In this document: positions 13,260-28,319 of the stretch, piece by piece
How the letters are laid out: each line of letters starts with the position of its first letter
How positions within the stretch are numbered: position 1 is the stretch's first letter
Source of the DNA: Apus apus
Lineage: Eukaryota > Chordata > Aves > Apodiformes > Apodidae
Assembly (NCBI RefSeq): GCF_020740795.1
Contig: NC_067312.1
Coordinates: forward strand, 59,737,405 to 59,801,404
Direction of reading: 5' to 3'
Length of the DNA stretch: 64,000 nucleotides
The notes under the pieces: generated by a model
What the model was told of the DNA's origin: nothing
Databases searched by the model: none
The model's input: the letters and a program-made list of their open reading frames with translations, nothing else
Position numbers and translations under genes: made by a program

Positions 13260-16200
13260 TTATGAGTCCTGTGGTTGTCTTCCCACCTGGAAAGTCAGAC
13301 TAAAATTATTCACAAGGAAAAGGAAGATTCAGCAAAAGAAATGAGAGATATATTTCCATATTATATCAAAATTAATTTCCCACTGGATGAGTTGTTAGTA
13401 GGGATGTGTTGCTAATAATTATCTAAATATAGACACAGTCCTAGGTCCTTCATTTTTTTCTGAGTATCAGAATGAAAGGTGTGGTACAAGAATGTGGGAA
13501 AAACCCAAGAGGGAGCTGGGAAAGTTTTATATTCTATTTTGCTTATGATTTGTACTGGACCTTGGGCAAGTAACTTAATCTGTCTCCTTCCATTTCTATG
13601 TTGGTAAATTGTGAAGAGGAAAATAATATAGAACAGTGCTATGAAAAATAAACTTAAGAATGGCTTCAAAGCTGTAGGGAGGAAAGGACTAAAGAAACTT
13701 CAGATTTTAATTGTAATAAATGAATGCCTTGTCATTCAAAATTTATTTTTCTTTAGAAGATTTATACTTACTGTGTCTACATTCACATTTGTGTTTGATT
13801 AGGAATGTACTTTTGAAGAGACCATCCCAGTTTTCTTCATTTAGCATGCTTCAACCCCCAGGACAGTCTTGGAATGTGCAAACTGGATTCTTTTTGGATT
13901 AAATTTATCTAGGAGATGATGAGCTCCTGGGGTGCAGCTGATAGACATCACTATCGGTAATGGTAATTTTGGTAATTTTGTCCATGGCACTAGAGTACAA
14001 TTAGTATAAACTAATCCCCCTGGAACATCACCAAGTTTTTCCATTCTTGCTGCACTGAGCTGCTTGCTGATGTAGACACATAGTTAATCATCTTGCTTCA
14101 GCAGCATTTTGGAGGTGACAGACAGAACTAGTCCATTTGTATTAGTAAAGCATATTACCTTGTAGTTGAAGATACAGTAGATCCTCAGTCCATGCAATTT
14201 ATTTATTTGTGGAGTAATAGTATGATGACAAAATTACTCTACTGATGCTCTGGTTAACACAGAAAACAATGTTATGTGGGAATGCAGGAAACCCAAGAAG
14301 GTTGAGTACTGCACTATGAGAAGACCAGGAATGAAAACCAGACTTAATAATACAAATAATTTTTCACTGGCACTCTCAAATTCACCAAAAACATTGCCAT
14401 GTTGGCTGCAATGAATCTCTTCTGGCCCCCATGGCTGCAAAGAAAAACTGTCCGAGGATCCTTTCATGGAGTGCAATTACTAGGAAGTGCAGCCATGTTT
14501 GTGCTGGAATTGTTAGACCTCTTTAACATTTGATTGAGTTAAGGATAGAGCCAAATAAAATTGTGTGCGTTCCTGACAGTGTTCATCAGGCTGATGCAGA
14601 AAGCAGAGGAAGTCATCAAGGCTGTGACAAGTTATGTTTCAACATTTCCTGTGACTCCCAGTAGTTAATTGCTGGCTCTGCATGCCTCATCGAATAGGCC
14701 AAGCAAAGCTCAAGAAAGTAATTGTTGAAGGATTTATGACTAAACTTCCCATAACCTCACTTTGCCCCTAAAGCCAGTAGGTCTAAACCATTTAATTCCA
14801 ACCACTCCTTCTTTCTAACCACTTTTCCTTATTACTCTTTTGTTATGTTTTTCTTCTTACTACTGAAAGAAAACTCTTGATTAGAAATGTTAATATATAA
14901 ATAATTGCTAAAACAATTTTAAGTAAGTTATTTTTTAATAACGTGCATCTTGGCTGACATTTTTTACTGCAAAATACCAAAACAGTTATCATGACAGATG
15001 CAAATGGTGAAGGTGATTGCTAGGCAAGCTGCCTGTCTTGGAGCAGATCTGAATCGCTCTTCCTTCCGGAGTCCGCACATTTGTACTTGCTTGGCATGTA
15101 ACATTCATAGCTCTGCAGTGGCAGTTCTTGCTGCTGTGGAGTACAAACTGAGTACAGAGGTTTGGAGAATGGCAACTAGAAAATGCAGCAATGGAAGGAG
15201 AGGTGCATGGGAGGGATCCAGGGCAAGCTGGGAAAGCGGCTTTATTTCAAAGAGAGCTGAGGTGAAGGGAAGTTCATTGAAAGTGAGTATGAAGACATGG
15301 ATGAGACTTTAGGAAATGCACTTCCACAATACTTACACAGGCTGTGTAGGTGTTGCAGGACATGTAATTGTGAAGGTGTGTGTGGGGGGCAATTTCTGAG
15401 AGGAGGTGTGTCACTGATAGACAAGATGTATTTGGTAGACCCTGAGGGGACAAATTTAGATTTTATGGGAAAAGACTAGCTTTTTGCCTTAAGTCCTGCT
15501 CTCTGCCCTGAGTGTTGAAGTAAAAAAGTTACGTGTCCTGTCTTTACAGCACACATGTATGACAGGGCAGGAGGCTCTGGGGAGATGGCAAGGGTGGGGA
15601 ACAGACTGTGCAATGGAAGGAGGGAGAATCAGAACCTCAAGAAGAGGTGGAGTGGTTGCTCATTGTTGGAAAGAAATAGTTTGGACCTGCTGGCCTTAGG
15701 GGTAAAAAATTATGGAAAGTTTAGTGCAGAATAGTTGGAAAAGGAGGATGAAAAGGGTTGAGAGGACCAGGGGTCCAAAAAGGAGACAGGATGAGAAAGA
15801 AAATGAGGGAAGCTTCAGGAGCAGGGGAAAGGCCAAGAGGAATGAGAATAAGGTAATTAGGGAGAAGTTCAGTCTTCTCTTCAGTGCATTTCTTGCCCTG
15901 CTTCCTTTCCCAAGAGAAATTTAACCTGAAGTATCTGAAAGGAGATGTGTCCCTGGCACAGTGCTGGTCATCTGCAGTTTCTCAGCAGTGTCCCTCCCTG
16001 GTATAATTTGTCTACAGGTCTCAGCTGGCTCAGAGGTTTCCGTCCTCTGGCATCAAGCACAACCTCCCAAGTGTGCCTCTACAGCTGTGTCCATATCTTC
16101 CACGTGTCTCCTCCAGTTTGTTTCTTTCACTTTCTCCTGCTCTCCTACCACTCTTTCTTAAATATGTTTGTGCAGTGGAATTATGTGTTCTCATGGCTGG

Positions 16201-17940
16201 CTGCAGTTGTGGTGTGCAATGGGCTGTGTTTGTCCATTGATGAGCTGGCTGGCTGCAGCTGTTAGGGCACCAGGCAGTTCCTTGTCCACCAGCAGCTTTC
16301 ACTGCCTGAACCCTGACAGTGCTGTGATCATTACAGTCCCATAGTCTCTGTTGCAGCTGCCATCACCAGCTGCCCCACAGCACACGGCTTCCAGCTTTGC
16401 TCCGAATGCCAGGGCTGGCACTAAGAAATTCTGGTTTGCTGCTTGTTCCCCTCTTGCCATGTACTCTTCCTGCCAGTATCTCCATTCACTGCGAGCCAAG
16501 ATGTTCCCACTAGGATGAGAGGCTTCAGAGCTGTTTTAAGTCAAGGTTCAAGAGCACCAGCCAACCACTTCTCCACACCTCCCTACTCTGCCTATGACCT
16601 TTTTCCTCCCTGGCACCAAGCCTACCAAGCAGGTGTGAACAAAGCAGATGGTTGTATGGCCTGGGTGGTCACGGTGTGAGCCCCATGCCACCTGACTGAA
16701 TTGATGGCACACATGGATGAGGCAGGTGAAGTAGCCTGCTCCTTTCAGGGCTGTTGCAAGTCCCAGAAGGGTGAGTATGGAGTAGGGAGCAGTGGACAGG
16801 GGCTAAAGTGCTGTAACTGAAGTGCCATAACAGAACAGCAACGTGGCCTCGCCACATTCCTGTTATGCAGTGACTCACAGAGGACAAAAAGAGCTGTCAC
16901 CTTAACATTCCCTGGCCAAAAGTGCAGGGGCTTCTCTGGAGAAGGATATGATGGAGAGACCCAATTCTTGACCAAACTAGTGGCAGTTTGGTTCAGGCTC
17001 CAAGACAGTAAAGGCCTGGGCTATATAAGCAGGCCAAGAACTTCTCTAATTCCAACTTGTTATCTGAAAGTCTACGCCGGAACAGGGTGACATGGCATTG
17101 ATGCATATGAGCTTGGAAACAGCAACACTGACCATGTGATTAACACAAAAATAGCACATGGTTCTTCCAAGACTCATTTGTCAAGGAACAAAGGAAGTTG
17201 TAGGTATAAGGGGTCTCATGCTTACCTTTGCCATTGCATGTAATTCGACTGTGAGCCAAACACTTCATTCCATAAATATGACCGCTTAATTGAGCCTTTT
17301 TTGAGCTTCCCCTACTAAGCAGCTGGCTGCACGGCAGTGATTTCCCCTTGAGCTGGGATGCCTTTCAGGGTTACTCCTCAGGTTAGCAACTACGTATCTT
17401 TGGTAAGTGACTGATACTGTGCATAATCTTGTATTTCAGTGCACTAAGATTTTGTATGGACAACTGAATCATTATTATATCCTCTGTGCAGTAAGCCATA
17501 GCATGAACCTTGCCATCTATTACATCTCACTTTTCCAGTATACTACTTCAATGAAACCGCTGTTGCTGCTGCATTTGATGGTGGTTTTTTAAGTGGTCAA
17601 AATCTCCCCCATGACAGAGGGACAATGGGCTCTGGTCTTTTGGGTGCTGATGTCTGTCATTCTTTGTGATGGGATGTTCTCTGAGGCAAGGACGTGAGTG
17701 GGGATGGTGGGCTGATGTTGACTGCCTGTGGGGTGCTCATTCTGATGCTCTCCCACTCAACAGGACATGGGGAAAAATGAGGTGAAAAAGCTTGTGACTT
17801 GGAGACAAGGACAGGGAGGTCACTTTACCAGTTGTCATCACAGGCAAAACCAGACTTTCCTTGGGAAAATTAATCTGATTTACTGCCAATTAAAACAGAC
17901 TTGGATACTGAGAAACAAAACACAAAACGCCACCTCCTCC
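13260..17940. other. intergenic DNA, LVRN to orphan CpG island
   Basis: Many short open frames occur on both strands, but none has splice sites, a family motif or a convincing start. The segment from about 14.9 to 17 kb is richer in G+C than the flanks and may contain old unrecognised repeats. Nothing here can be called a gene. Confidence 0.55.
17022..17029 (+). promoter_or_regulatory. TATA-box-like sequence TATATAAG
   Basis: TATATAAG sits in a GC-richer context (ggcctgggctatataagcag). It resembles a core promoter or an LTR U3 TATA box, but I see no first exon or LTR ends around it. It may be fortuitous. Confidence 0.25.
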
Positions 17941-17949
17941 CGACCATCC

Positions 17950-18800
17950 CTCTTTCCCAGGCTCATCTTCACTCCCGACTCTTCCACCTTCTCCGCTCCC
18001 GCAGCCCAGTGGAAAAGAGGAATGGGGCTGATGTCAGGCCACAACCACTGCTCTCCCTGGGACGTGGTGTGTCCCTGCCGCAGGCCACATGCAATTCCTC
18101 CAGAGAATCCCCACCTGCTCCCCTGTGGCACCCAGGGCGGCCGCCGGGCACTGCTCCTGCAGCACTGCCCCTGCCCTGCCCCACCGCCCGCGGTGCTCGC
18201 ACGGCTCTTTCTCACCGGCTGTTTTGTTGGTTCCCCCCCCGCCCCCTCCGCCTCAACTCCCCTCTGCTCGCCTGGCACTTTTGGCCTTTCGTAAGCAGGC
18301 TGTTCCCGAGGTGCCGCCAGCTTTGCCGAGAGGCTCAGGCGGATCCTTAGCTGGCTGGAACCCCGCTGCTCGGCACGGGCCAGCCCGCAGGACGCCCCGC
18401 GTCCCCCCGGGCCGCCGCCCGGACAGAGCAGATCACACTTGAAGAGGAAAACCTTGTTATAACCTATATGCCACAGGAGGGACAGAGAGGGAGGAACAGT
18501 AACGAAGGCGAAAGTGAGGGTGAGCAGCCCCCCGAGAGCGGCAGGAGCGGGGCAGGGAGGCCGCGGGCCCGCCCGGGGCGCGGCGGGGGCAGCGTGCGGG
18601 GACGAGGCGTCTCCCCCCGCTGCCGCCGCCGGCTTCGAAGCGCTCGGGAAAAGCGCTGCGCTGTATTTCTGTCTTCGGGGCTCGGTAAGAAAGGGACAGA
18701 TTGGAGCTAGCGGCTGCCTTTGCTGGCTCTCGCTCGCCTGGCATACGCGGCGCTGAGGAGGCCATGAGGTCTGCTAGCTGAAGGGCCGGCGGGGCCTGCC
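17950..18800. promoter_or_regulatory. orphan CpG island, possible unassigned promoter
   Basis: A sharply bounded stretch rich in G+C and CpG, unlike the AT-rich DNA on both sides. It is densest at 18.12-18.66 kb, with repeated GCCGCC, CCGC and GGGGC words. Overlapping open frames in several frames here reflect stop-poor composition and are not called as proteins. A consensus 5' splice site (CTCG|gtaaga, exon end 18684) could end a + strand noncoding first exon. It lies about 5 kb beyond the LVRN 3' end and about 7 kb upstream of ARL14EPL. An upstream ARL14EPL promoter or a lncRNA start are possibilities I cannot separate. Confidence 0.6.
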
Positions 18801-18999
18801 CCTGGCAGGACCACCGGCAGCATTTGCAGCCTTCTCTGGTGAAAGGTGTTTTGTTCTCCCCTTGTGCTTCACAAGCCTTTCACAGCGTCTTCGGCTTGGC
18901 GTCTTTGCCACTAAATGTGCTTTTCCTCTGGCAGTTCTACCATCCGTCCCCTTCCCCACCTCATCTCCCCCCGCCTCGGTTCCTAATGTGAACATCCAG

Positions 19000-21780
19000 A
19001 AAGCAGAAGAGTCAAAACCCTTCATAAACCTGGCGGTTCAGAAAAAAATGGGGGTGAGGGGAGGAGAAAGAGAAGGAAATTAATTATAAAATGAGAGGAG
19101 CACCCCGAAGACCTCACTCTGTGTTAACGTTTTGACACTGGAATTGTAGAGCCCCAGGAACTGTTTCCTGATGGGAATATTACAGTTTAATTTTTAACAC
19201 TGAAAAATGTATTTTCTTTTTTAAATTTATTTTTGTACGGGCTGCAGGGATGGTACTGAGCACACTGCATGGCAGAATGCACTAAGGACTACAAGGAGCA
19301 GTTAGCTTGACATTGAATAATGGCCGGGAAGCTTAAAAAATACTTAATGAATCTGTAACTAGGTACCTGCTTTTCTTTCTCCACTCTCCCCACACCCCCA
19401 GTAATAGGGACATTTGTGTCATATCTCCAGAGGCATATTTACAGTCACCTCACGGTGACAGCTTATGGTGAAGAAGACTTGTCCCTGAGGGAACCATTAG
19501 GAGTTTCACCACCAGAATAAATCTAAGTATCACATAAGATTTTAATCTACATGTACATCCTCACTAACTCATAGCCTAACACCCACCCACTAAAAACTAC
19601 TCAGAGTAGGTTGCAGGCTGCAGGTTACCATGTATGCCATGATAAGCAAATATCATAACTTATGCACAAACAGTTCAGAAAAGGCTCAGTTATACATGTA
19701 TAAGTATTAGCAAAATTAAAGGAGATAGTAAGCTTAAGGGGGTTTAATTACAAATTTTGTATAGTGTTTATAATTGCTGTTTTCTCTTAAAATTTGGAGA
19801 ATTTCTCTTAGAATAGGGATAAATCAGAAGAAGATTAGAAAAAATAATACAGCAGTATAAAACCGATTGCGAGTTTTTGTTCGTGTTTTGCTGTTGTATG
19901 AATACCTTGGAGATTGTAATATTTTTTTCCCTTGAGGGATTTCTGTTTTGTTTTTAATGACAAGGGAAACAGTCAGTGGAACAAAATGAAGGTACATGTA
20001 GCAGCATTTAAATAACCTAGCTAAAGTCTGTTACCAGAATGTTTCATCAGCTTTTGGTTTTAAAATTGTTTGGAGGGAAAGCAAATAATATGGTAAATAA
20101 TAAACTTGCTTGCCCTCTGACTAGGTTCTGAAATGCCTCCAAGAATGGATAGATAGAGCTGATGAAGGTAAAAAAGACACATTGGACTAGCTGTCTAAGC
20201 CAAACAGGAGAATCTATAAGACCTGACAGCTCTGGATGTTTATTAGGGTTTAGCTGTGTTCTAGGGAAGAGTAATGAAAGCCGTAAGTGATTGCAGTGTG
20301 CTGGAAATGGGCATTTGGAGGTATAGGAGGAGGCTGAGTTATCTCCTCTAGTGCAACAAACAATCCTGAAAGGCATCAAGCTGAAATGTGAGGTTGCATC
20401 GTCAATTTAGCTATTGGGGAGCATATTTATTTGATGACTTTTGACTGTTGGAGATGGTAAGCAGAATCTAGAGTGTTTTGTCTAAAGTGGTAAATTATTC
20501 CTTTACTACATCCAGGTCCTAAAAAAAACCCAAAACAAAATAAAACCCAAACCACTCAATTTTTGTAAAATGCAGTAGTTATTACAGGATTTTTTTGTTT
20601 ACTTGCCTGTAAGAAAAAAAAGCTCTAACAAATATATTTGCCCTGTGAACGCACCGCAGATGCAAGTAGTAAATGAGGACTCTCATCCCAGTTTATATTA
20701 TTTCTCAATTTCCACTTTGTGTCAAGTAATATTTAAAAGCCATAATTAACGATACAGAAAGTGTGAGGTCCTTTAGGACAGTTACCTGGCACTGTCTTCA
20801 GCCTCCTTCTCTGGGGAGCACTATTTTGATTATTTGTCTTCTGTTTCAGTCACTCCAGGGCTGATGTCATACTTCCACTACTAGAGCAATTGTGCAGCAG
20901 TAAATCTGTGCTGTGCCAGCTGCTTCCTTTGGTAAGTAAAATTTAAAATTCTGGAGATCCTCCTTTCTCTCTGAGCTGACCATAGCCCTTCAGGTTTTCT
21001 GAAGGTAAGTCTGGCCAATCTCTTCTGTTTATTGCATGACAACCAAAAGATACGTGATTTTATAATTATCTCTTGGAGTTCAGCTAAAGGCTCCCTCACT
21101 CCCAGGTATGGCAGAAAGTCTCTTGGTTTGGAAGGGAAAACTCATGAGGATTTGTTTTATTTTACTGGGAGAGGGCTGGATTTTCTCCTTCAGACTTCTG
21201 TCACAGAATGGGCCATTGCTCTATGAACATGTTTATCAGTCTTCTGGAAAACCAGCTGAGTTACAAGAGACGACAGCTATTGCTGTTTTTCCCAGCTGGC
21301 TTCAAGGCCACCTTCTGAACAGACATGCACATTTGGGGCCAGGAGAGAAGGCACAGACTAGTTGCTAATGGCCCTTCCACATCTTTACAGCCCTGTCCAT
21401 AGTTGATCCTGAGGGACACTAATTTATTATCATCCTTAATTTGGCTGGTAGTAGATGTCCTATAGAGATTTCAGTATGCATACATCAATGTGCCACAAAG
21501 CTGACAGTCATCTCTGCAGAACTAGGCTATAAGGAAGAAAGACGGGATAATTGCAATAGGTCAGTATAATCCACATAGGCATAGGGGGGTGAAAGCTACA
21601 GGGACAGCATCTTGTTTTGCCCTGGTGAAAGTGATGAATGTGCTTACAGATCTCAGCCAGAAAGTCCCCAATGGCACAAAAAAATACAACTTGAAAAAAA
21701 TTTGCATTCACTCTGGTGAGCCCTGCAGAGATACCAGCTCTAGGATCCTGCGATCTAGCAACCTGAAGAACCTGGAGTGC
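19000..21780. other. intergenic DNA, nothing recognised
   Basis: AT-rich sequence between the orphan CpG island and the ERVL 3' LTR. No coding exon, RNA gene or named repeat is visible. Confidence 0.5.
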
Positions 21781-22456
21781 TGATCACTACCAGCCACAGT
21801 TTTAGCCAATAACCAGGTGACAGACGCTCTCTGTTATCTCCCTGCTACCCTCCCAGGGGCAGATTAAAAGGGGGATAAGGGAGAAAAACTTTAAGGTTGG
21901 AAAAAAACCCCTAGAATAGGTTTAATGAAGCAGTAGTAATCATAATGATGAATTACAAATATGTACAAATATGTAAATATGGAACCGACAATCCCATTGG
22001 TAATTCCTTCCCAACTAGAAAAATCCCAAACTGGACTTAGCAGTAGATGGAGGTGCCTGAGTCCAGGGTCTCAGTGGTGGTCCACAAAAACCTTGGAGCA
22101 GCTGAGCTGGTCCTACTCAGGGAAGCAGGGGAAGGCCGTCTGTCTCAGTGAACAGTGTCATTCTCTGGCAAGAAAACAGGGTGCAGGAACACCAGCAGCA
22201 CAGGGAGCAATAACAAACACACAAACCCCAATCCAGCCAGGACACCAGTCAGAGCAGAGCTCCCTTAGGAGCCATTTTATACTGAGAGCCATGGGTGGGA
22301 AGACTGTGATCAGCCCATTGCAGACCTAACTGTCCTGCCCACAGGCACAGCTGCTCCGCTCCTCGTAACCGACTTTGCAACCGGCAGCAGCTGCGAGGTC
22401 CCGGGATGTCTGAGGTTTGTAGGCCGTTTTTATCCTGGTACTCTCAAACCAGGACA
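21781..22456 (-). mobile_element. 3' LTR of minus-strand ERVL element
   Basis: Read on the minus strand, the LTR begins TGTCCTGGTTTGAG at 22456, as many avian ERVL LTRs do, and is preceded by a purine tract (complement of 22457-22470) of the kind that primes plus-strand synthesis. It carries a TATA box (complement of 22275-22281), an ATTAAA-like polyadenylation signal within CATTAAACC, and a U5-like end. The inner boundary near 21781 (TG...CA rule) is approximate. Its R-U5 region is clearly similar to the LTR at 49.9-50.5 kb. Confidence 0.75.
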
Positions 22457-24900
22457 ATCCTCCTCTTATTCCTTACCATGTGTTTTTTATAACTATATAC
22501 AATATAGTTAGATACAAAAACTTCATACAATTTGAACTTACATTTTCTCAGCCGAAGTCAAATTCCCCTGTGGTGTACACAGGACCTCACCATCCTCCTG
22601 CATCACCCACCAGGTTTGTCCAGGGCTTTGAGCAGAGGCAACCCCATGGATGGGTTTGCTTTTCCCTAGGGGTGAAGAAATCCACACAGCTTTTCTGAAC
22701 AGGTTCCTTTCATGTACAACAGGGGTTTTATCCCTTTCAGTGTATGTAAAAGATCTGATTGGGCAGGGCCAGCTACATTGATTGATCCACTGGTATCACC
22801 TAGCCAGGTATCTTGTGCTCAATGTTTGTCCCAGTTTTTTGAAGTTCTACCATCCATTGCTCTCAGGGTGGTTTTTAGCAAGCCATTATGATGTTCAGTC
22901 TTTCTGGAGGCTGGTGCATGATAAAGGATATGGTAGATTCACTCTATACCATGCTCTTTGGCTCAGTTAGCTATTAGGTTGCTTTTATCTGACTCAATAC
23001 CACCTGGGGTCCCATACTGCCATAAAATTTGTCTTTCAAGGCCCAGTATTACGGACAGTGGCATGAGGCACAGGATTGTTTCCTGCCATCTGGTGCTTAC
23101 TTCTTCCATTGTAGTCTGAGTGAGTGTGTTTAAATCAATCTACCAGGCCTCTCCATATTTATATTTAAGCCAGTATCCCTCATATCACAAAGATTTTAAC
23201 CATCTGGCCTGCTTAATGGCATCACAAGTATTACACTTGTGGATAACCTGGTTGATAACATCCATGGTTAAATTCACCCCTTGGTCCCTGGCCCATCTGT
23301 AAGTTCCATCTTTTCCTTGATGACTGGAAGCATCATGAGCCCACAAAGCTAAAAATAATTCACCTTTGTTTTCCCAATCTAAATCAATTTGGAACACCAT
23401 AGCAGGCTGATCCGCCTGATGGCTTTTTCCATGCTCCTTAGAAGCCCAGTTTTTGGGCATATGGGCAACTTTTAGACATGTAGACATATTGTACTTTCAT
23501 CAGGAATTTATCCATCTGGGCAGCAATATCCTGCCACAGGTCAGCTGCTCAGACCCTCCCACTGCCAGTTATCCTGTTTCTGCCTTTTCAGCCACCCCCA
23601 TAAAGTATGAGCTACTGTCCAGGAATCAGTTGGTGTTCTGGTAAAGTAGTGGCCACTTCTGCTCAACAATTTCTAGGGCCAGCTGGAGGGCTTTGGCCTC
23701 TGCAACTGGCTAGATTCACCTTGTCCCTCCTTTGCTTCTGCAGTGTGTCAAGTAGGGCTCCATACTGTGACTCTCCATCTCTGCTGGTTCCCTACAAGAC
23801 AGCAAAATCTGTTGGTGAAAAGAACATAGTATTTATCCTGATCTGAGAGGTCTTTATATGTGGGGGCTTGTCCCTTCAACTTAATTCTCTTAACAGCAAA
23901 CCTGGCTTCCAACAAAAGGTGGATTATCTCCTTACCTTTCTCAAAGACTTCTCTGCTCTGTTGCCCAATGCAATGGTATAATCGATGGACTGAAGGTTCA
24001 GAACTCCACCCTCCTCCAGTGCAGTGGCAGATAGGTGGGCTGTGCTTCTGCCCAGGAGGCAGTTAGTTCCAGGTGTACTGGATGCCCCTCCAGGTGAAAG
24101 CAAACTGGGGTCTGTGCTCTGCTGCTAAGGGAATGGAGAAAAATGCATTAGCAACATCAAGCACGGCATATATTTTTTCTGCTTAGAGCTCTAGTTCTTA
24201 CTGAACTTCCAGCATGTCAGGCACAGCAGTGCTCATTGGTGGTGTTGCATCATTCAAGCCACGGTAGTCCACAGGTAATCTCCGTTTTCCACCAGACTTC
24301 TGCACTGGTCTGTTGAGAGGTGAGCAAGCCTGGCTGATGACTCCTTGGCTGTTTAATTGACAAAACAGGTAGTGCATGGGGAGCAGGGAGTGTCTGTTGG
24401 TCCTGTATTGCCAGCGATGGCCTATGACAGCTGCTGTTGGCACTTTTTGTTCCTCTACCTTTTTCAGGTCATATGAAAGTCTGGGCAAGTTAGACAGCTG
24501 CTTAATGCTGTTGGTCTCCACAGCTGCTACTCCAAAGGCCCACTTACACCCTTTCAGATCCTTAGAATACCCTTTGTGGAGAAATTCTATGCCAAGGATG
24601 CACAGAGTGTCTGGACCAGTCACAAGCAAGTGTTTTTCCCATTGTGCCCAGTCAAGCTCACCTCAGACAGGTGATACTACAGACAGGTTTTGTCAGTCTC
24701 CTGTAACTTTGCAAATGGTGATGGATTCTTTCCCTACATGCTTTGACGGTATGGGGGTGCACTCTGTGCTGGTATCCACCAGGGCACTGGAAGAACTCCA
24801 GAACAGCTTAAATATTTCTGATGGTGTTTCGGGTTAAAGTCTGAGGCACTGGAACTGCATATATTGCATAAAAAGTTTTAACAAGGCAGCTTCATGGGAT
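22457..24900 (-). mobile_element. decayed ERVL provirus internal region (pro-pol), 5'-truncated
   Basis: On the minus strand the order is protease, reverse transcriptase, RNase H remnant, integrase, polypurine tract and 3' LTR. The protease active-site sequence LVDTS lies near 24768-24785 and a LGIEFL segment near 24590. The RT N-terminal block with VDYRGLN lies near 24270, followed by a VANAFFSIPL block near 24145. The integrase His/Cys zinc-binding segment (H and HQ, then CNTC) spans about 23220-23340. The frame is broken by many stops and shifts; the palm motif position reads SIDY instead of YxDD, and the distance from RT to integrase is too short, implying an internal deletion. I see no env gene and no 5' LTR, so the element is dead and 5'-truncated. 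The upstream border near 24.9 kb is approximate. Confidence 0.8.
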
Positions 24901-25261
24901 AGGTAAAAAGACATAGCTAATATCCATCCTGAACTGTTGCCACCAGTGTGTTACCAGCATTTCAGTGTGACAGGGGAGAGGTGATAGGTGATATTTGTAG
25001 GACAGACTCACAGAACCCACAGTTCTCCCTGGACGCTTTGACAGCAGAGAGAGTGATGCACTTTTTTTCCTATTAAACCTGAAAACCAGACATTCTATTT
25101 ATACACAAAACCTGATGCAAAGCTAAGACTGAGATTTAAAAGCCAATAAGTTTTCTTTTCGTCCATTGGCTGAAGTCTCCAGGAAGAAAATTGTGAATTT
25201 GCAAGGAATAGGCTAGTTGCTGTGCTCACAGCTCTGACATACGCTTTGGATGTCTAGGAAT

Positions 25262-25420
25262 AACGTCGGGGAATATGCGCAGGCCACTCCTGCTCCGCTG
25301 CAGGAGCCTTGCAAAGGAACCTCAGCTGGGACAACAGTGCCACCTGCTGCTACGCGGGGTGACGGCGCCTGTTCGCTCGTGCGCATTTGCACTGCGGGCG
25401 GCCGGTTGCTTTCATGTGGT
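25262..25420 (+). promoter_or_regulatory. ARL14EPL: probable ARL14EPL promoter patch with CTCF-like and NRF1-like motifs
   Basis: A short CpG-containing, GC-rich patch about 0.4-0.5 kb upstream of the ARL14EPL start codon. It has two TGCGCA half-sites of the NRF1 type (25276-25281 and 25380-25385). On the minus strand it has a good match to the CTCF core, read on + as TGCCACCTGCTGC at 25338-25350 (12 of 13 positions of YGCCMYCTRSTGG). No TATA box is visible. Promoter function is inferred from position and composition. Confidence 0.45.
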
Positions 25421-25793
25421 CTGTGAGAACACCAATTCTAACCTTTCAGTAAGGGTGACAACGCAATGGAGCGGTGTCAGTCACAGATTCAGAGTGGACA
25501 GCATACCTTTCGGTTTTTTCGTGTTACTTATGCACTAGAGATTTTCTGATGTTTGCTTAACGAAAAATAAAGAGTGGCTTTGGTGATACAGCTTTTATGT
25601 TGCATTATTTTAATACCATTTTAAAATTGAGGCTGATATTGAGTCACTTTTGTTCTGCATTTGCTGTTGGTTAAGAAGACATAAATCCTAGCATGGGTAT
25701 CACCTGCTTAACTTTAAAACTTAACTTAGAAGTCTGTGGATCTCTTTATGTGTCTCACACATATGTATGTATATATTTCACAAGGGTGATCAA

Positions 25794-28076
<2,283 letters not shown>

Positions 28077-28112
28077 TGTTCTGGTAAAAAAATTATTCTT
28101 TCTTCACGTTTT

Positions 28113-28118
28113 ATTAAA
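28113..28118 (+). terminator. ARL14EPL: ARL14EPL polyadenylation signal ATTAAA
   Basis: ATTAAA lies 37 bases after the stop and is the nearest usable signal, implying a very short 3' UTR. Confidence 0.55.
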
Positions 28119-28290
28119 GTAAATCTTGGCTTTATGAATTATGTCTAGTGAAGTACCTGACAGTGATGCTTGTGCTTCTTTATTGCGGCTTAACTAGCAG
28201 ACTTCAACCTTACCCATTAAGTAGAAGTAGTAGAAGTATGTATTACTTCAAGTCAGTTTTTTCTTGCTGAATTCTCTGCAGTCAGTTGGG

Positions 28291-28316
28291 GTTTTGTTTG
28301 TTTGTTTGTTTGTTTT
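28291..28316 (+). repeat. (TTTG)n microsatellite
   Basis: Five to six tandem TTTG units directly downstream of ARL14EPL. Confidence 0.9.
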
Positions 28317-28319
28317 TAC

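Noticed and set aside
17767-18765. Several long overlapping frames on both strands (up to 175 codons)
   Set aside because: They come from the stop-poor composition of the CpG island; low-complexity Pro/Arg/Gly content and no family motif.
23453-24837. Plus-strand frames, including one of 153 codons
   Set aside because: Antisense to the ERVL pol remnant; the minus-strand reading explains the sequence.
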